Shown: positions 52,846 to 62,178, counted from the first letter of the stretch. The stretch is 64,000 nucleotides of DNA from Clostridia bacterium (GCA_910575245.1 CAJTEN010000002.1:269185-333184); one strand, 5' to 3'. Program-made: numbers and translations. The notes: a model not told the origin generated them from the letters alone.

Positions 52846-53454
52846 ATGGAAGAATACAAGCCAAACTCCCATAAATCCAAGGAAGAACAGCAGGCAGCGC
52901 CTCCTGAGAAGAAAGTAGAGAAAGTGGTCAGCGGTTCTGTAAAATCCAGAAAGAAAAGCGAGATTCAGAAATTTGCAGATGTCTTTATCCAGGAAGATGC
53001 ACAGAAAGTAAAGTCTTATATTCTGATGGATGTGCTGGTTCCGGCGATAAAGAAAGCCATATCCGATATCGTAACAAATGGAATCGATATGATTCTGTAT
53101 GGAGAGACCGGACGTACAAAAAAGAGCGGAACGGCTTCCAAGGTATCTTATCGGAGCTATTACGATAAACGAGATGACCGAAGGGATTACGGTTCTTCCA
53201 GAACGCGAACGGGATATGACTACGATGATGTTATCTTGGACAATCGCGGGGAAGCGGAAGAAGTCCTGTCCCGGATGGATGAGCTGATTGCTACATATGG
53301 CCTTGTCAGTGTGGCTGATTTTTATGATCTGGTAGGGATTACTGGCAGCTATACGGACAATAAGTACGGCTGGACGGATATTCGGAATGCTTCGGTGGTA
53401 AGGGTTCGTGACGGATATACAATTAAACTGCCGAGGGCATTGCCGTTAAACTAA
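52846..53454 (+). CDS. Phage-type protein with Tyr/Arg/Asp-rich centre, 202 residues
   Basis: SD AAAGGAG. Lys-rich start, helical part (KVKSYILMDVLVPAIKKAIS), low-complexity YYDKRDDRRDYGSSRTRTGY, then a C-terminal domain MDELIATYGLVSVADFYDLVG...YGWTDIRNASVVRV that looks like the C-terminal domain of the DUF6353 family. Soluble. Function unknown. Confidence 0.68.
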   Translation: MEEYKPNSHKSKEEQQAAPPEKKVEKVVSGSVKSRKKSEIQKFADVFIQEDAQKVKSYILMDVLVPAIKKAISDIVTNGIDMILYGETGRTKKSGTASKVSYRSYYDKRDDRRDYGSSRTRTGYDYDDVILDNRGEAEEVLSRMDELIATYGLVSVADFYDLVGITGSYTDNKYGWTDIRNASVVRVRDGYTIKLPRALPLN

Positions 53455-53480
53455 AAAAATATGAAAAGGAGCAATAAATC

Positions 53481-54404
53481 ATGAAAGCAAATGAAATTAT
53501 GAGTAAAGCCAGTGGGGCTTTGAATAAGATTGGGTTCGGCTTGAAGAAACGCAGCCCTGAGATTCTGGTGGCAGCTGGTGTTGTGGGTACAGTTGTAAGC
53601 GCTGTAATGGCCTGCAAGGCAACCACTAAGATTGGCACTATCCTGGACGAGACCAAGGAGCAGTTGGATCAGATTCACGAGTATACGGGGACTCCGGATG
53701 CAGAGAAAAAGCAGTACAGTGTGGAAGATTCCAAGAGAGATACGGCCATCGTTTATGCTCAGGCGGGGGTGAAGCTGGCCAAGCTCTATGCGCCGTCAGT
53801 CGGTCTCGGAATTTTGTCCATCAGCAGCATTCTGGCATCCAACAATATCCTCAGAAAGCGTAATGCGGCGCTGGCAACAGCTTATGCGGTAGTTGACCGT
53901 GGTTTTAAGGAGTACAGGGATCGTGTTGTGGAGCGGTTCGGTAAAGAAGTAGATCATCAGCTCCGGTACAATATCAAGGCTACTGAAGTCGAGGAGACTA
54001 TTACGGACGAGAAAGGCAAGGAGAAAAAGGTCAAAAAGAACGTCGAAGTTGCTGACCCGAATGCCAGCGGCTATGTAAAGTATTTTACGAGAAGCAATCC
54101 TTACTGGGAAGACGATTCTTCTTATGTGGAGATGTTCCTGCGGGCACAGCAGAATTATGCCAATGACAAGCTGAAAGCTGACAAGCACCTTACTTTAAAT
54201 GCCGTATATGACATGCTTGGTTTCAAGGAGAACAAGGCCGGCATGGTTGTTGGGTGGATCTATGACCTGGACCATCCGAACGGAGACAATTACGTGGAGT
54301 TCGATGTAAAGAAAGTGCTTTTGCCGAATGAGCAGGGCGGGTACGAGGAAGCTTATGCCATCGACTTCAATGTGGACGGCAATATTTACAATGAGATGAT
54401 TTGA
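53481..54404 (+). CDS. DUF6353-type membrane protein, paralogue 3 (longest)
   Basis: 307 residues, SD AAAAGGAG. KRSPEILVAAGVVGTVVSAV, then the hallmark KATTKIGTIL, TM2 (YAPSVGLGILSISSILASNN), NAALATAYAVVDRGFKEYRDRVVE, a Lys/Glu-rich insert (DEKGKEKKVKKNVE), and the full C-terminal domain VVGWIYDLDHPNGDNYVEFD ... AIDFNVDGNIYNEMI. Best representative of the family here. Confidence 0.78.
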   Translation: MKANEIMSKASGALNKIGFGLKKRSPEILVAAGVVGTVVSAVMACKATTKIGTILDETKEQLDQIHEYTGTPDAEKKQYSVEDSKRDTAIVYAQAGVKLAKLYAPSVGLGILSISSILASNNILRKRNAALATAYAVVDRGFKEYRDRVVERFGKEVDHQLRYNIKATEVEETITDEKGKEKKVKKNVEVADPNASGYVKYFTRSNPYWEDDSSYVEMFLRAQQNYANDKLKADKHLTLNAVYDMLGFKENKAGMVVGWIYDLDHPNGDNYVEFDVKKVLLPNEQGGYEEAYAIDFNVDGNIYNEMI

Positions 54405-54451
54405 AGGGAAGGGTACGCCACCATGCTATCCGGTAACTTTGATCGTGATAT

Positions 54452-54498
54452 GGCTGACTATCCTTATATGTTTTAAGGATGGTTGGCCTTTATATTTT
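54452..54498 (+). terminator. Terminator after paralogue 3
   Basis: GGCTGACTATCCTT / AAGGATGGTTGGCC (with G-U pairs), then TTTATATTTT. Confidence 0.72.
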
Positions 54499-54515
54499 AG
54501 AAAGGAGTGGCTGAC

Positions 54516-55085
54516 ATGCACAGAAGAATATGGATGCTTCTGCTTCTCTTGATGTTTTGTATTGTTGGGAATTATGCATCGGCTCGTGGTGAGACCATAT
54601 CTGTTGTAGAACCTATCTGCACAGAATCGATGCTGATTCCTGAAAAAATTGAAATATCTATAAAAGAAACAGAGCATTCTGACATTCCTGCCGCGATTAA
54701 AGTTGAAGAACTTTTGGATGATGGCGTAGTGGCAGGACTTTCAGATGAAGATATTGATTTGATTGCTCTGGTGACAATGGCTGAGGCAGAAGGGGAATCG
54801 GAGTACGGAAAGAGGTTGGTAATCGATACGATTTTAAACCGTGTGGATTCCGACCATTATCCTGATACTGTCTTTGAAGTTGTTTATCAGCCTAGTCAGT
54901 TTTCGTCCATATGGAACGGACGTGTAGACCAGTGCTGTGTCATGGATGAAATATGCCAGCTTGTCAAGGAAGAGCTTCTGGAACGGAAAAATTACGAAGT
55001 TATATTTTTCACAGCAGGCGGGTACAGCAAATATGGAACGCCAATGTTCCAGGAAGGAAACCATTATTTCAGCAGTTATGAATGA
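54516..55085 (+). CDS. SleB-like cell-wall hydrolase (Hydrolase_2), exported
   Basis: 189 residues from ATG 54516; the GTG at 54507 would overlap its own SD (AAAGGAG 54501-54507). Signal peptide (MHRRIWMLLLLLMFCIVGNYASA), spacer, then the SleB catalytic domain: LIALVTMAEAEGESEYGKRL with the active-site Glu, DTILNRVDSDHYPDTV, YQPSQFSS. Probably cuts peptidoglycan, for entry, exit or host remodelling. It is separate from any lysis cassette. Confidence 0.85.
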   Translation: MHRRIWMLLLLLMFCIVGNYASARGETISVVEPICTESMLIPEKIEISIKETEHSDIPAAIKVEELLDDGVVAGLSDEDIDLIALVTMAEAEGESEYGKRLVIDTILNRVDSDHYPDTVFEVVYQPSQFSSIWNGRVDQCCVMDEICQLVKEELLERKNYEVIFFTAGGYSKYGTPMFQEGNHYFSSYE

Positions 55086-55097
55086 AAGGAGAAGATT

Positions 55098-55214
55098 ATG
55101 AATAGTGGATTAGTTTTTATGTCCTATACTTTATCAGCGTTGTCTGGGATCTGTTTTATAACGGGGCTGGCTGTCCTGTTCGGGGGAAGGAGTGAAAAAC
55201 ATGGAAAATTTTGA
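55098..55214 (+). CDS. Tiny membrane peptide, 38 residues
   Basis: SD AAAGGAG 7 nt before the ATG. MNSGLVFMSYTLSALSGICF... is one TM with a basic end (GRSEKHGKF). Overlaps the next small gene by 14 nt. Short, but with good translation signals. Confidence 0.5.
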   Translation: MNSGLVFMSYTLSALSGICFITGLAVLFGGRSEKHGKF

Positions 55215-55362
55215 AGCTATTATCGCCATGTTAGACTTCATTCTGGACTCTAAACGTAAGCGGCACATTGTCGGTGGGATTCTGCTGAGCGTGTCGTTTC
55301 TGTTCGGCGGTCTGGCGCTTACCACCATGACATTAAAGACGGAGGAAAAACGGGATGAGTAG
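55201..55362 (+). CDS. Small membrane peptide, 53 residues
   Basis: Starts within the previous ORF, SD GGAAGGAG. A basic patch (DSKRKRH), then a TM (IVGGILLSVSFLFGGLAL), acidic end. Its stop overlaps the next start by 8 nt, supporting coupled translation. Confidence 0.55.
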   Translation: MENFEAIIAMLDFILDSKRKRHIVGGILLSVSFLFGGLALTTMTLKTEEKRDE

Positions 55363-55960
55363 AGGATTATATTTAGCCGCATTTGTTGCCGGTGTGACAA
55401 TCGGTTCTGTTGCGACATGGTTTGCTGTAAAAAAGAAGTACGAAAAGATTGCCCAGGATGAGATTGACTCTGTGAAAGAAGTATTTGCCAGAAAAGAATT
55501 TGATTCCCAGGTAAAAGAGATGACCAAAGCCGGAGAAGAAGTCGTAAAAGGATTGAATGACGGGATTAGGCAGGCAGCGGAACAGGCAAAAGACAAACCT
55601 GATCTTGTACAGTATGCGACTATGGTTCAAAAATATGGCGGAACCATCGGCGAAGAAAAGGAGGCACATATGAAGGAGAAATACCCTTATGTTATATCGC
55701 CAGAGGAATTTGGCGAGTTTGAGGACTATGAAAAGATCAGCCTCACTTATTATGCCGACGGTGTTCTGGCGGATGACAATAATGAAGTTGTAGATGATGT
55801 GGAAGATATTGTGGGCGATGCCTTGGATCACTTCGGTGAATATGAGGATGATTCTGTATTTGTCAGATGTGATGAGCGGAAATGCGACTATGAGATACTT
55901 CTCGATCAAAGAACATTCTCCGAAGTGTCCGATAGTAATCCCCATCAGGTGGAGGTATGA
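55355..55960 (+). CDS. Phage-type protein with N-terminal TM, 201 residues
   Basis: SD ACGGAGG. TM LYLAAFVAGVTIGSVATWFA, helical stalk (EVFARKEFDSQVKEMTKAGE), then a soluble domain PYVISPEEFGEFEDYEKISL...ADGVLADDNNEVVDD seen in many Firmicute phage and prophage proteins with no known role. C-terminal part acidic. Confidence 0.72.
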   Translation: MSRGLYLAAFVAGVTIGSVATWFAVKKKYEKIAQDEIDSVKEVFARKEFDSQVKEMTKAGEEVVKGLNDGIRQAAEQAKDKPDLVQYATMVQKYGGTIGEEKEAHMKEKYPYVISPEEFGEFEDYEKISLTYYADGVLADDNNEVVDDVEDIVGDALDHFGEYEDDSVFVRCDERKCDYEILLDQRTFSEVSDSNPHQVEV

Positions 55961-56505
55961 TGAAAAACGAGCTGATTAACGAGTACTTTGAATGGATTTA
56001 CCAGCTCGTATGCAAAGATACCAAAGGCCTGTCCTACCGAAAGCTGCTTTGTAAGCTTTATGATACCCCGTTTAATTATACGATTGCTATGGATGGCAAC
56101 CGTGCGGAAGATGGAGTGGATTTACGGTATCGTTTTGGTTATGAATGCGGGTTTGCCAATTCGGCGGTTGCAGACTATCTGGACAACAAAGACTGCAGTG
56201 TACTGGAAATGATGGTCGCCCTTGCTATTCGGTGCGAGGAACATATCATGGACAACCCGGATATCGGGGATAGAACCGGCAAATGGTTTCTGGACATGAT
56301 TGTAAACCTTGGTTTGGAGAAGATGACGGATGATCATTTTGATAAACGTTATGTTGAGAGTGCTCTGAACCGCTTCCTGAACCGGGAATACAAACGGAAT
56401 GGAGATGGCGGCCTCTTCACAGTACATCATAACCGGATTGATATGCGGTCGGTGGAAATTTGGTATCAGGCAATGTGGTATCTCGATGAGGTGCTTAAGA
56501 GCTGA
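55957..56505 (+). CDS. Phage hypothetical protein, 182 residues
   Basis: Starts at ATGATG overlapping the previous stop. LSYRKLLCKLYDTPFNYTIAMDGNRAEDGVDLRYRF...MMVALAIRCEEHIMDNPDIGDRTGKWFLDMI is a pattern seen across phages of Firmicutes. Soluble, no known function. Confidence 0.75.
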   Translation: MMKNELINEYFEWIYQLVCKDTKGLSYRKLLCKLYDTPFNYTIAMDGNRAEDGVDLRYRFGYECGFANSAVADYLDNKDCSVLEMMVALAIRCEEHIMDNPDIGDRTGKWFLDMIVNLGLEKMTDDHFDKRYVESALNRFLNREYKRNGDGGLFTVHHNRIDMRSVEIWYQAMWYLDEVLKS

Positions 56506-56532
56506 ATTATATTTTGAGAGGAGAAATGCAAA

Positions 56533-56802
56533 ATGAGGATGGTGCGTTGCTATAATTTGCATGAGGTGGCTGATGTTGCTAACCGTAATACAGAAACTCT
56601 TGTCCGCATGATTAAGCGGGCAAATGGGGAAATCTGCCGATTGAAAAGGAAGAACCGTTCCTATGCTATGGCTGGATTTATATTTGGCATTACGGTGGAG
56701 CTTTGCTTTCTGGCACAGAACCAGAAGATCAATGAGCTGGAAGAAAAGCTCATCAATATGAACGAGGAGATTAAGGAGCTTACAGACAAGGAAGGAGATT
56801 AA
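56533..56802 (+). CDS. Small membrane coiled-coil protein, 89 residues
   Basis: SD GAGAGGAG. HTH-like start (YNLHEVADVANRNTETLVRM), basic loop, TM (AMAGFIFGITVELCFLA), coiled-coil tail (KINELEEKLINMNEEIKEL). Ends 7 nt before the polymerase. Confidence 0.65.
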   Translation: MRMVRCYNLHEVADVANRNTETLVRMIKRANGEICRLKRKNRSYAMAGFIFGITVELCFLAQNQKINELEEKLINMNEEIKELTDKEGD

Positions 56803-56809
56803 AAATGCG

Positions 56810-59800
56810 ATGATTGACTTTCTTATGATTTCAACGCGTAGCACAAAGCGCGGAATAATAGAAATCTATCCAAAGTTTATTGTCAGGACAAGCTCCGATT
56901 TGATGATCCGGGGCGGGGACTTCTATGCTATCTGGATTGAGGAACGTGGTTTATGGTCAACAGATGAGCAGGATGCATTACAACTGATTGACCGTGAACT
57001 GGATAGATATGCGGAGGAGAACCGCCAGCGTTTTGATTCCGACATTAAGGTCCTCCATATGTGGGATGCCGAATCCGGCATGATTGACCGATGGCATAAG
57101 TACTGCCAGAAGCAGATGAGGGATTCTTTTCACATGTTGGACGAGAAACTTATATTTTCCAACACTCCTACAGACAAGAAAGACTACGCCAGTAAAAAGC
57201 TGAACTACCCGCTTGAAGCTGGCGATTTGTCTGCTTATGACAAGCTGATGTCTGTATTATATTCCGAAGAAGAGAGGCGCAAGATTGAATGGGCCATTGG
57301 ATCGGTTGTGTCCGGAGAGTCCAAAAAGCTGCAGAAGTTTATGGTTTTATATGGGGCTGCCGGAACCGGAAAATCGACGGTGCTCAATATCATACAGCAG
57401 CTCTTTGAGGGATACTATTCCGTCTTCGACGCAAAGAGTCTGGGTTCTTCAAATAACTCTTTTGCTTTGGAGGCATTCAAGAGCAATCCGTTAGTGGCTA
57501 TTCAGCACGATGGAGATTTGTCGAAGATTGAGGACAACACGAGGCTGAACAGTCTGGTCTCCCACGAGCTTATGACTGTGAATGAAAAGTTCAAGTCAAC
57601 CTATTCCAATCGGTTCAAATGCTTTCTTTTTATGGGGACAAATAAGCCGGTGAAAATTACGGACGCAAAATCCGGTCTGATACGAAGATTGATTGACGTG
57701 TCACCAACTGGCGAAAAGCTGAACCCGAAAGATTATAAGGCGATTGTGAAGCAGATTGATTTCGAGCTTGGTGCGATTGCGTACCACTGTCAGGAAGTGT
57801 ATCTGGCGAGCCCCGGAGAGTATGACGATTATATTCCGATTACGATGTTGGGCGCGTCGAACGACTTCTATAACTTCATCATTGATTCCTACCATGTGTT
57901 TAAGAAAGAAGACGGCACGACATTGAAAGCTGCTTGGGAAATGTACAAGACTTACTGCGATGAAGCAAAAGTCGGTTTTCCATTTTCCCAGAGAGTTTTT
58001 AAAGAAGAGCTTAAGAATTATTTTCACGAATACAAGGAACGTTTCAATTTCGATGATGGGACAAGGGTACGCAGCTATTACGTTGGTTTCCGGACAGAAA
58101 AATTTGATGAAAGGAAGGAAGATAAGAAAGAACAGGAGATTAAGCCAGTACTGCAGTTTGATTGCACGGAATCTATATTTGACCGTGAATGTTCTGGCTG
58201 CCCGGCACAGTATGCTTCGTCCCAGGAGACACCGTCCAAAAAATGGGATGCTGTAAAAACAAAGCTGGCCGCCCTGGATACATCAAGGCTGCATTATGTG
58301 AAAGTCCCAGAAAATCACATAGTTATTGATTTCGATATTCCGGACGAGACCGGGAACAAGAGTTTTGAAAGGAATATCGAGGAGGCAAGCAAATGGCCGC
58401 CCACCTATGCCGAACTGAGCAAAAGCGGTGCCGGGATACACCTGCATTATATTTACGCTGGAGATCCGGCAAAGCTCAGCAGGATTTACGACGACCATAT
58501 CGAAGTGAAAGTGTTCACCGGCAATAGTTCTCTCAGGAGAAAGCTATCCAAATGTAACAATCTGCCGATTGCCACGATTAGCTCCGGGCTGCCACTGAAA
58601 GGAGAAAAAATGGTAAATTTTGACGCTATAAAGAGCGAGAAAGGGCTTAGGACGCTGATCATGCGGAATCTCAATAAAGAGATCCATCCGGGGACTAAGC
58701 CGAGTATCGATTTCATCTATAAAATTTTGGAGGATGCCTACGCGAGTGACCTGAAGTATGATGTCACGGATATGCGCAATGGTGTCCTTGCTTTTGCCGC
58801 CAACAGCACGAATCAGGCGGACTACTGTATCAAACTCGTGAACAAAATGCAGTTTAAGTCGGAGGATTCATCTACCGGAGCAAGGAACGACGATGCGAAG
58901 TTGGTGTTTTATGATGTGGAGGTGTTCCCGAACCTGTGCCTTGTGAACTGGAAGATCGAGGGCGAGGGGAAGCCGGTGGTCCGGATGATCAACCCAGCTC
59001 CGGCGGAGATTGAGGAGCTGATGCGGTTCCGTCTGGTGGGGTTCAACTGCCGAAGGTACGATAATCATATCCTCTATGCCAGGCTTATGGGATATTCTAA
59101 TGAGCAGCTTTATAACCTGTCCCAGAAAATCATCAACGGGAGTCCTAACTGTTTCTTTGGAGAGGCTTATAACGTCAGTTATACGGATGTTTATGACTTC
59201 GCTTCTGCAGGAAATAAAAAGAGCCTCAAGAAGTTGGAAATCGAAATGGGTAACGTTTCTCAAAAGGAACTGGTAAAGAAAGGATTTTCCGAGAAAGAAA
59301 TTAGAATCATAAAGGCAGGAACTCATCATCAAGAACTCGGACTTCCATGGGATCAGCCGGTACCGGAGGAACTTTGGACGAAAGTTGCTGAGTATTGCGA
59401 TAATGATGTAATTGCAACCGAGGCTGCTTTTGTCTATTTAAAAGCTGATTGGACAGCTCGACAGATTCTGGCCGATCTGGCAGATATGACTGTAAACGAT
59501 ACAACAAATAGCCTTACACAGAAGATTATATTTGGGAACAACCGGAAACCGCAGGATCAGTTTAATTATCGCGATTTAGCTGAACCGGTACACAATTTGG
59601 ACAATGAAACCCGTCAATTCTTGACAGAAGCATGTCCTGAAATGATGGAGTGTACACACGGCGAAGCAAAGAGCCTTCTTCCATATTTTCCGGGATACAA
59701 ATTCGAGAACGGAAAATCTACCTATCGAGATGAAGAAGTTGGCGAAGGTGGTTATGTATATGCCGAACCTGGTATGTACGGAAATGTGGCGCTTCTGGAT

Positions 59801-61015
59801 GTTTCTTCTATGCATCCTCACAGCGCTATTGCTGAAGTTCTGTTTGGAGTGAAGTTTACAAAAGCGTTTCGAGATATTGTTGAAGGACGTGTGAGTATCA
59901 AACATGAAGCATGGGATATTGTCAACACAATGCTGGATGGTAAACTTACGCCTTATATTCAGAAAGTAATTGATGGCGAGATGACATCCAAGCAGCTTGC
60001 CGATGCTTTGAAGACAGCGATCAATTCCGTTTATGGTCTCACTTCTGCTTCGTTCGAGAATGCGTTCCGCGATCCAAGGAACAAAGATAATATTGTAGCC
60101 AAACGAGGAGCTCTGTTCATGATTAACCTCAAACATGAGGTGCAGGAACGGGGCTTTACTGTTGCCCATATTAAGACAGACTCCATCAAGATTCCTGACG
60201 CTACGCCGGAGATTATTCAGTTTGTTATGGATTACGGCAAACGATATGGGTATACATTTGAGCATGAGGCTACATATGACCGGATGTGCTTGGTCAATGA
60301 CGCAGTTTATATTGCAAAGTACAAAGATGGTAAGCACGCCGGCGAATGGACTGCTACGGGAACTCAATTCCAGATTCCGTATGTATTTAAGAAGCTGTTT
60401 AGCAGAGAAGAAATCGTATTTGAGGATATGTGCGAGACTAAATCTGTGAGCAGCTCTTTATATTTGGATATGAATGAGGGAATGCCAGATGTGACCGCTT
60501 ATGAGAAAGATTTCGCTAAAGCAGAAAGCGATTATAAAAAAGGATTGCTTTCTGACACAACATTTGAAGCAACCTGTGCGGAGCTGAGGCCGTTTATCGA
60601 TGAGGGGCACAATTACCGCTTTATTGGAAAAGTCGGTCAGTTTTGCCCGATTAAAGATGGATGTAGCGGTGGACTTCTTATGCGGGAAAAAGATGGTAAG
60701 TATTATGCTGCCACTGGATCGAAAGGCTATCGTTGGCTTGAGTCGGAAATGGTTCGAGAGTTAAACAAGCAGGATGATATTGACCGTAGCTATTATGATA
60801 AGTTGGTTGATGATGCGGTTAAGACCATTTCAGAGTATGGGGATTTTGAATGGTTTGTTTCAGATGATCCTTATGTAAAAGAAAGAATTAACGAGTGGGT
60901 TCCGCCATGCGGAGATGCAAAAATCGAAACGTGCTTTGATTGTCCGTATTTCGACAATGACCCTATTCACTTGGAATGCAAACGCGGATATGTAATTGAA
61001 GAAATTCCATTATAA
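56810..61015 (+). CDS. Fusion of SF3 helicase, primase-like domain and family B DNA polymerase
   Basis: 1401 residues. About 150-330: SF3/D5-type helicase, Walker A GAAGTGKST (about 182), Walker B-like VAIQHDGD, MGTNKP. About 465-595: AEP/PrimPol-like fold with VIDFDIPDE and SKSGAGIHLHYIY. About 695-875: DnaQ-like 3'-5' exonuclease (FYDVEVFPN, GFNCRRYDNHIL, YCDNDVIATEAAF). About 990-1150: family B palm, motif A DVSSMHPHS, motif B KTAINSVYG, motif C KTDS with the second, metal-binding Asp kept. Domain order is reversed relative to usual primase-helicases. A perfect SD (AAAGGAG) and ATG stand inside at 58610. ATG-CGA-TGA (56805) overlaps the chosen start. Confidence 0.88.
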   Translation: MIDFLMISTRSTKRGIIEIYPKFIVRTSSDLMIRGGDFYAIWIEERGLWSTDEQDALQLIDRELDRYAEENRQRFDSDIKVLHMWDAESGMIDRWHKYCQKQMRDSFHMLDEKLIFSNTPTDKKDYASKKLNYPLEAGDLSAYDKLMSVLYSEEERRKIEWAIGSVVSGESKKLQKFMVLYGAAGTGKSTVLNIIQQLFEGYYSVFDAKSLGSSNNSFALEAFKSNPLVAIQHDGDLSKIEDNTRLNSLVSHELMTVNEKFKSTYSNRFKCFLFMGTNKPVKITDAKSGLIRRLIDVSPTGEKLNPKDYKAIVKQIDFELGAIAYHCQEVYLASPGEYDDYIPITMLGASNDFYNFIIDSYHVFKKEDGTTLKAAWEMYKTYCDEAKVGFPFSQRVFKEELKNYFHEYKERFNFDDGTRVRSYYVGFRTEKFDERKEDKKEQEIKPVLQFDCTESIFDRECSGCPAQYASSQETPSKKWDAVKTKLAALDTSRLHYVKVPENHIVIDFDIPDETGNKSFERNIEEASKWPPTYAELSKSGAGIHLHYIYAGDPAKLSRIYDDHIEVKVFTGNSSLRRKLSKCNNLPIATISSGLPLKGEKMVNFDAIKSEKGLRTLIMRNLNKEIHPGTKPSIDFIYKILEDAYASDLKYDVTDMRNGVLAFAANSTNQADYCIKLVNKMQFKSEDSSTGARNDDAKLVFYDVEVFPNLCLVNWKIEGEGKPVVRMINPAPAEIEELMRFRLVGFNCRRYDNHILYARLMGYSNEQLYNLSQKIINGSPNCFFGEAYNVSYTDVYDFASAGNKKSLKKLEIEMGNVSQKELVKKGFSEKEIRIIKAGTHHQELGLPWDQPVPEELWTKVAEYCDNDVIATEAAFVYLKADWTARQILADLADMTVNDTTNSLTQKIIFGNNRKPQDQFNYRDLAEPVHNLDNETRQFLTEACPEMMECTHGEAKSLLPYFPGYKFENGKSTYRDEEVGEGGYVYAEPGMYGNVALLDVSSMHPHSAIAEVLFGVKFTKAFRDIVEGRVSIKHEAWDIVNTMLDGKLTPYIQKVIDGEMTSKQLADALKTAINSVYGLTSASFENAFRDPRNKDNIVAKRGALFMINLKHEVQERGFTVAHIKTDSIKIPDATPEIIQFVMDYGKRYGYTFEHEATYDRMCLVNDAVYIAKYKDGKHAGEWTATGTQFQIPYVFKKLFSREEIVFEDMCETKSVSSSLYLDMNEGMPDVTAYEKDFAKAESDYKKGLLSDTTFEATCAELRPFIDEGHNYRFIGKVGQFCPIKDGCSGGLLMREKDGKYYAATGSKGYRWLESEMVRELNKQDDIDRSYYDKLVDDAVKTISEYGDFEWFVSDDPYVKERINEWVPPCGDAKIETCFDCPYFDNDPIHLECKRGYVIEEIPL
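58598..58612 (+). promoter_or_regulatory. Internal SD and in-frame ATG at the helicase-primase / polymerase junction
   Basis: AAAGGAGAAAAA then ATG at 58610, same frame, codon 601. It equals the SD style of neighbouring genes (e.g. AAAGGAGAAAAAGATG at 50776). It predicts a second product of 801 residues with exonuclease and polymerase only. Confidence 0.6.
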
Positions 61016-61036
61016 AAGAAAAGGAGAAGTAAAAAA

Positions 61037-61507
61037 ATGTCAAGAAGAATACCACCTATTAACATCGAGAACGCAAGGATTATTTTCAGGAACTTTTCCG
61101 GTAAGGAAACAAAGTATAATCGGAAAGGCGACCGGAACTTCTGTGTAATCATCGAAGATCCCGACATGGCTCAGCAGTTGGCAGCGGATGGCTGGAATGT
61201 GCGCATTTTGCCGCCCCGTGATGAGGACGAGGAAGCAAGGAATTATATTCAGGTTGCAGTAAGCTATAAGGTCATTCCGCCAAAAGTTATCATGGTAACG
61301 AGACGGGCGCAGACTCCGCTGGACGAGGAGTCCGTGGATTCCCTGGACTATGCGGAAATCCGGAATGTGGATTTAACAATCAACCCCTCGGAATGGGAAG
61401 TCAATGGAAAGACCGGCATCAAGGCTTATTTAAAAACGATGTATGTCACCATTGAGGAAGACGAGTGGGCAGCGAAGTATGCGGAGCTGGAGGGCCCGCA
61501 GGAATAG
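61037..61507 (+). CDS. Possible ssDNA-binding protein of the replication block
   Basis: 156 residues, [38 protein letters not shown], then [19 protein letters not shown], then [28 protein letters not shown]: an OB-like beta pattern with aromatic residues and an acidic C-terminus. Its place after the polymerase suits an SSB. The function is inferred from position and composition. Confidence 0.62.
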   Translation: MSRRIPPINIENARIIFRNFSGKETKYNRKGDRNFCVIIEDPDMAQQLAADGWNVRILPPRDEDEEARNYIQVAVSYKVIPPKVIMVTRRAQTPLDEESVDSLDYAEIRNVDLTINPSEWEVNGKTGIKAYLKTMYVTIEEDEWAAKYAELEGPQE

Positions 61508-61567
61508 AGTATTGAGGGCGGCGACTAATCATGGTTGCCGCTCTTCTGTTCCAGAAAGGAGAATTTG

Positions 61568-61726
61568 ATGGTCAGAAACACTAAATTTGTAGATTTTGAG
61601 AAGTACTGCAAGATCTGCGAATACGAAAAGAAGAAAGATACTGACAGCCCATGCAATGAGTGTCTCGATACTTGTGCCAGGGAAGGAACAAACGAACCCG
61701 AAAGATGGAGGAAAAAAGAGAAATGA
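61568..61726 (+). CDS. Small four-Cys zinc protein, 52 residues
   Basis: ATG 61568, SD AAAGGAG. CKICEY and CNECLDTC provide Cys ligands. ATGA overlap with rnhA. Unknown. Confidence 0.6.
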   Translation: MVRNTKFVDFEKYCKICEYEKKKDTDSPCNECLDTCAREGTNEPERWRKKEK

Positions 61727-62178
61727 AAAAATCCCCAGTGAAGATTCCGAAGAAATCTTATGCTTTTGTGGATGGTTCTTTCAATCCGGTAACGAAGATT
61801 TATGGTTGTGGCGGATTCCTGATTGACCAGTTTGGAAAAAGGCACATTATACAGGCGAGCGGAGACAATGAAGAATGGGCTGTTATGAGAAATGTGGCAG
61901 GTGAAATTCTTGGGGCGAAAAAAGTCATGGAATTGGCGAAGAGGCTCCAGATGAAAAAGCTGATTATATTCTACGACTATGAGGGAGTTGCTAACTGGCC
62001 GCTGGGAATATGGAAAGCAAAAAAATCTGTTACAAAGGATTACGTTCAGTTTGCCTGTTCGATTATCGCTTCTGGCGTAAAGTTATATTTTCGTCACGTA
62101 AAGGGACATTCTGGTATTTCCGGGAATGAGGAAGCAGACCGGCTGGCAAAGGAGGCAGTTGGGTTATTGAAGAGATGA
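61723..62178 (+). CDS. rnhA: Ribonuclease HI
   Basis: 151 residues from ATG 61723. All catalytic positions are visible: Asp in FVDGSFNP, Glu in AGEILGAKKV, Asp in IFYDYEG, His in VKGHSGISGN, Asp in EEADRLA. Removes RNA primers during element replication, in line with the nearby primase and polymerase. Confidence 0.9.
   Translation: MKKSPVKIPKKSYAFVDGSFNPVTKIYGCGGFLIDQFGKRHIIQASGDNEEWAVMRNVAGEILGAKKVMELAKRLQMKKLIIFYDYEGVANWPLGIWKAKKSVTKDYVQFACSIIASGVKLYFRHVKGHSGISGNEEADRLAKEAVGLLKR

Noticed and set aside
56805-56813. Two-codon minigene ATG CGA TGA before the polymerase
   Set aside because: It has better SD spacing (AAGGAGA, 7 nt) than the chosen start, but two codons cannot be supported as a gene. 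It may only aid coupling to the ATG at 56810.
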